DNA of 52,559 nt, taken from positions 37,679 through 90,237 of the forward strand of contig NZ_DFUE01000042.1 of NCBI RefSeq assembly GCF_002379585.1, written 5' to 3'. This document shows positions 50,286 to 52,559 of this stretch, in pieces (the first letter of the stretch is position 1; each line of letters opens with the position of its first letter). Source of the stretch: Pseudomonas sp. UBA4194 (GTDB lineage Bacteria > Pseudomonadota > Gammaproteobacteria > Pseudomonadales > Pseudomonadaceae). The position numbers and the translations under genes were made by a program. The notes under the pieces are model-generated. The model ran no database searches. It was not told the origin of the DNA and worked only from the letters and a program-made list of their open reading frames with translations.

Positions 50286-51824
50286 TCAGGCAAGGCCGCG
50301 GCGGGCGAAATCCTTGAGCCGGAAACCGAGGGCCAACAACATCCCGAAATACACCACTACACCCGCCAGCACCAACAGCCCCAGGCGCATGAAACGTTCG
50401 AGCATCTGTCCTTCACCCCACGCTGGCATGTAGTGCATCAGCACCAGCAGCACCGCCGACATCGCCAGCACGGCGACGCACAGTTTGCCCAGGAACACCG
50501 CCCAGCCGGGTTGCGGCTGGAACAGGTCCTGCTGGCGCAGCTTCCAGTACAGCAGGCCAGCATTGAGGCAGGCGCCCAGGCTGATGGCCAGCGCCAGGCC
50601 CGCATGCTGCAGATGAGTGATGAACATCAGGTTGAACAGCTGGGTGGCCACCAGGGTGAAGATGGCAATCTTCACCGGCGTACGGATGTTCTGCTGGGCA
50701 TAGAAGCCCGGCGCCAGCACCTTGATCAGAATGATGCCGAGCAAGCCGATGGAATAGGCCATCAGTGCCCGCTGGGTCATGGCCGCGTCGAACGCGCTGA
50801 ACTTGCCGTACTGGAACAGCGCCACCGTCAGTGGTTCGGCGAGGATGGCCAGGGCCAGCGCGCAGGGCAGCACCAGCACGAAGCACAGGCGCAGGCCCCA
50901 GTCGAGAATCCGCGAGTACTCGTGGCGATCCTTGTTGGCGTAGGTCTTGGCCAGCGTCGGCAGCAGGATGGTGCCCAGGGCCACGCCCAGCACCCCGGAT
51001 GGCAATTCCATCAGGCGATCGGCGTAGTACATCCACGACACCGAGCCTGCGACCAGAAACGAGGCGAAGATGGTGTTGATGATCAGGGAAATCTGGCTTA
51101 CCGATACCCCCAGGATCGCCGGCAGCATCTGCTTCATGACGCGCACCGCGCCGGTGTCCCGCAGGCTCAGGCGCGGCAGCACCAGCATGCCGACCTTCTT
51201 CAGGTGCGGCAGTTGATACAGCAATTGCATCAGCCCGCCGGCCAGTACCGCCCAGCCCAGCGCCATGACGGGCGGGTCGAAGTACGGGGTCAGAAACAGG
51301 GCGAACACGATCATCGCGACATTGAGCAGCGTCGGCGTGAACGCGGGCACCGAGAAACGGTTGTAGGTGTTGAGGATGGCGCCCACGAACGACGACAGCG
51401 AGATCAGCAATATATAAGGAAAGGTCACCCGCAGCAGGTCGGTGGTCAGCTGGAATTTTTCCGGGGTATCGGCAAAACCTGGTGCAGTGGCCCAGATCAC
51501 CCAGGGCGCGGCGAGCACGCCAACCACCGTTACCAGGGCCAGGGCCAGGGTCAGCAGGCCGGCGACATAGGCGATGAAGGTCCGAGTGGCCTCCTCGCCC
51601 TGCTGATGCTTGTATTCGGCGAGGATCGGCACGAACGCTTGGGAAAACGCGCCTTCTGCAAAGATACGCCGCAGCAGGTTGGGTAATTTGAAGGCAATGA
51701 AGAAGGCGTCGGTGGCCATGCCGGCGCCGAAGATACGCGCCACGATGGTATCGCGCACAAAGCCCAGCACTCGCGAAACCATGGTGATGGAGCTGACCGC
51801 AGCCAGGGATTTGAGTAGATTCAT
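50286..51824 (-). CDS. murJ: MurJ, lipid II flippase
   Basis: A 512-residue MOP-superfamily membrane protein with about 14 helices that moves lipid II across the inner membrane. The N-terminus LAAVSSITMVSRVLGFVRDTIVARIFG is the conserved MurJ motif, and AEGAFSQAFVPILAEY matches the second conserved segment. The start at 51824 (MNLLKSLAAV) gives the length of P. aeruginosa MurJ; the ribosome site is weak. It is first of the minus-strand murJ-ribF-ileS-lspA-fkpB-ispH run and divergent from rpsT. Confidence 0.96.
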   Translation of the reverse strand: MNLLKSLAAVSSITMVSRVLGFVRDTIVARIFGAGMATDAFFIAFKLPNLLRRIFAEGAFSQAFVPILAEYKHQQGEEATRTFIAYVAGLLTLALALVTVVGVLAAPWVIWATAPGFADTPEKFQLTTDLLRVTFPYILLISLSSFVGAILNTYNRFSVPAFTPTLLNVAMIVFALFLTPYFDPPVMALGWAVLAGGLMQLLYQLPHLKKVGMLVLPRLSLRDTGAVRVMKQMLPAILGVSVSQISLIINTIFASFLVAGSVSWMYYADRLMELPSGVLGVALGTILLPTLAKTYANKDRHEYSRILDWGLRLCFVLVLPCALALAILAEPLTVALFQYGKFSAFDAAMTQRALMAYSIGLLGIILIKVLAPGFYAQQNIRTPVKIAIFTLVATQLFNLMFITHLQHAGLALAISLGACLNAGLLYWKLRQQDLFQPQPGWAVFLGKLCVAVLAMSAVLLVLMHYMPAWGEGQMLERFMRLGLLVLAGVVVYFGMLLALGFRLKDFARRGLA

Positions 51825-51997
51825 CGAAAGTTTTTCATGCCTGTAGACGAAGAGCAGGCCCACATCCGGCCCAGGTGTGCGATACTCCGCGCCGCATCAG
51901 CAGGCAGAGCCAAAACCCCGCGAGTGTACAGGTCACTGGGAAGAAGTGAATCACTTCGACGCCGGGCCGACCACTCAGCAGTTCGTCTCAAGTACCC

Positions 51998-52026
51998 TTG
52001 ACAACCTATTCGTTGATGGGCATGAT
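51998..52026 (+). promoter_or_regulatory. Sigma70 promoter of rpsT
   Basis: A perfect -35 TTGACA (51998-52003), a 17-nt spacer and -10 CATGAT (52021-52026, 4 of 6 matches) lie about 50 nt before the rpsT start. Confidence 0.75.
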
Positions 52027-52077
52027 TCGCGGCCTTATTTGTTTGCTATTTCAAAAAGTCTTTCGAGGAGCTCGACG

Positions 52078-52356
52078 GTGGCCAACTCACCTTCCGCCAA
52101 AAAACGTGCAAAACAGGCTGAGAAGCGTCGCAGCCACAACGCCAGCCTGCGTTCCATGGTTCGCACCTACATCAAGAATGTAGTCAAAGCCATCGACGCA
52201 AAAGACGCCGAAAAAGCACAAGCTGCTTATGTTCTGGCCGTGCCAGTTATCGACCGTATGGCCGATAAAGGCATCATCCACAAGAACAAGGCTGCTCGTC
52301 ATAAAGGCCGTCTGAATGGCCACATCAAAGCACTGAACCAGGCTGCTGCTGCCTGA
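52078..52356 (+). CDS. rpsT: 30S ribosomal protein S20
   Basis: A 92-residue basic ribosomal protein, starting VANSPSAKKRAKQAEKRR (read as Met) and ending NQAAAA. The start is a GTG at 52078 with GAGGAG 7 nt upstream; a weak start codon is usual for rpsT, whose translation is self-regulated in E. coli. A strong terminator follows. It is divergent from murJ. Confidence 0.97.
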   Translation: MANSPSAKKRAKQAEKRRSHNASLRSMVRTYIKNVVKAIDAKDAEKAQAAYVLAVPVIDRMADKGIIHKNKAARHKGRLNGHIKALNQAAAA

Positions 52357-52375
52357 TCAGCTGTTTGATGTAGAA

Positions 52376-52402
52376 AAAGCCGACCTCAGGGTCGGCTTTT
52401 TT
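52376..52402 (+). terminator. Rho-independent terminator of rpsT
   Basis: The stem AAAGCCGACC (52376-52385) / GGTCGGCTTT (52390-52399) with a 4-nt loop and a following T-run. Confidence 0.93.
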
Positions 52403-52464
52403 GTGGGCGGGGTTTGGTGGCGCGGCATGTTGCATGTTGGCTGACCGGGGGTTTTGGGGTGGAT

Positions 52465-52559
52465 GGTCCCCTCACCCCAGCCCTCTCCCTAGGGGAGAGG
52501 GAGCCGATCACCGTCAGTCGATACACCGCGATCCGCTTTTAGCTCCCTCTCCCCTAGGG
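52465..52559. repeat. Inverted copies of the CCCTCACCCC repeat at window end
   Basis: A copy of the repeat seen at 36913 (core CCCTCTCCCTAGGGGAGAGG) lies at 52465-52508, and a second one in the other orientation begins at 52541 and is cut by the window edge. Confidence 0.7.

Overview
The window is a chromosomal segment of a fluorescent-type Pseudomonas. Gene order ampE-ampD-DUF1631-nadC, tRNA-Thr, pilA/pilBCD-coaE-yacG, ndh, a tRNA cluster, clpB, pgeF-rluD, bamD, pilSR, thiO, the minor-pilin cluster, ispH-fkpB-lspA-ileS-ribF-murJ and rpsT follows the backbone I know from P. aeruginosa (around PA4521-PA4563). High GC content, many REP elements and families named from Pseudomonas (PP0621, DUF3094, DUF2388) agree. 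I ran no database search; family names come from recognising the translated sequence.

Layout. 1-4.9 kb: cell-wall recycling (ampDE), a DUF1631 protein and NAD synthesis (nadC). 4.9-13.0 kb: an accessory stretch between nadC and tRNA-Thr with a SMI1/KNR4 protein, a lemA/TPM-domain operon, small unknown genes, a Panacea-domain antitoxin candidate with a two-helix membrane partner, a C4-like antisense-RNA leader before a 100-residue protein, a NYN/LOTUS protein and a P-loop kinase. 13.0-18.5 kb: type IV pilus assembly (pilA divergent from pilBCD), then coaE and yacG. 18.5-23.8 kb: a two-component system, a FepA-type TonB receptor and an esterase, matching the ferric-enterobactin pfeRS-pfeA-pfeE system. 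24-33.5 kb: DUF1780, DUF3094, ndh, four tRNAs, clpB, pgeF, rluD and bamD, separated by REP elements. 33.7-44.5 kb: the pilS-pilR sensor pair, thiO and the minor pilin operon fimU-pilV-pilW-pilX-pilY1-pilE on the minus strand, with fimT divergent. 44.5-52.4 kb: an isoprenoid, lipoprotein-processing, translation and cell-wall gene run, and rpsT on the plus strand.

How genes connect. PilS and PilR should activate the sigma54 promoter visible upstream of pilA; PilD processes PilA and the minor pilins; PilB and PilC drive assembly; PilY1 and the minor pilins prime the fibre. A near-consensus sigma32 promoter precedes clpB. A Fur-like inverted repeat precedes the enterobactin receptor. The most interesting material is the Panacea/membrane-protein pair at 9.4-10.3 kb, the antisense leader at 10.65-10.86 kb whose single antisense arm can pair with two alternative target pairs, and the AT-richer pilA-pilB-pilC block with an apparent composition break inside pilC.
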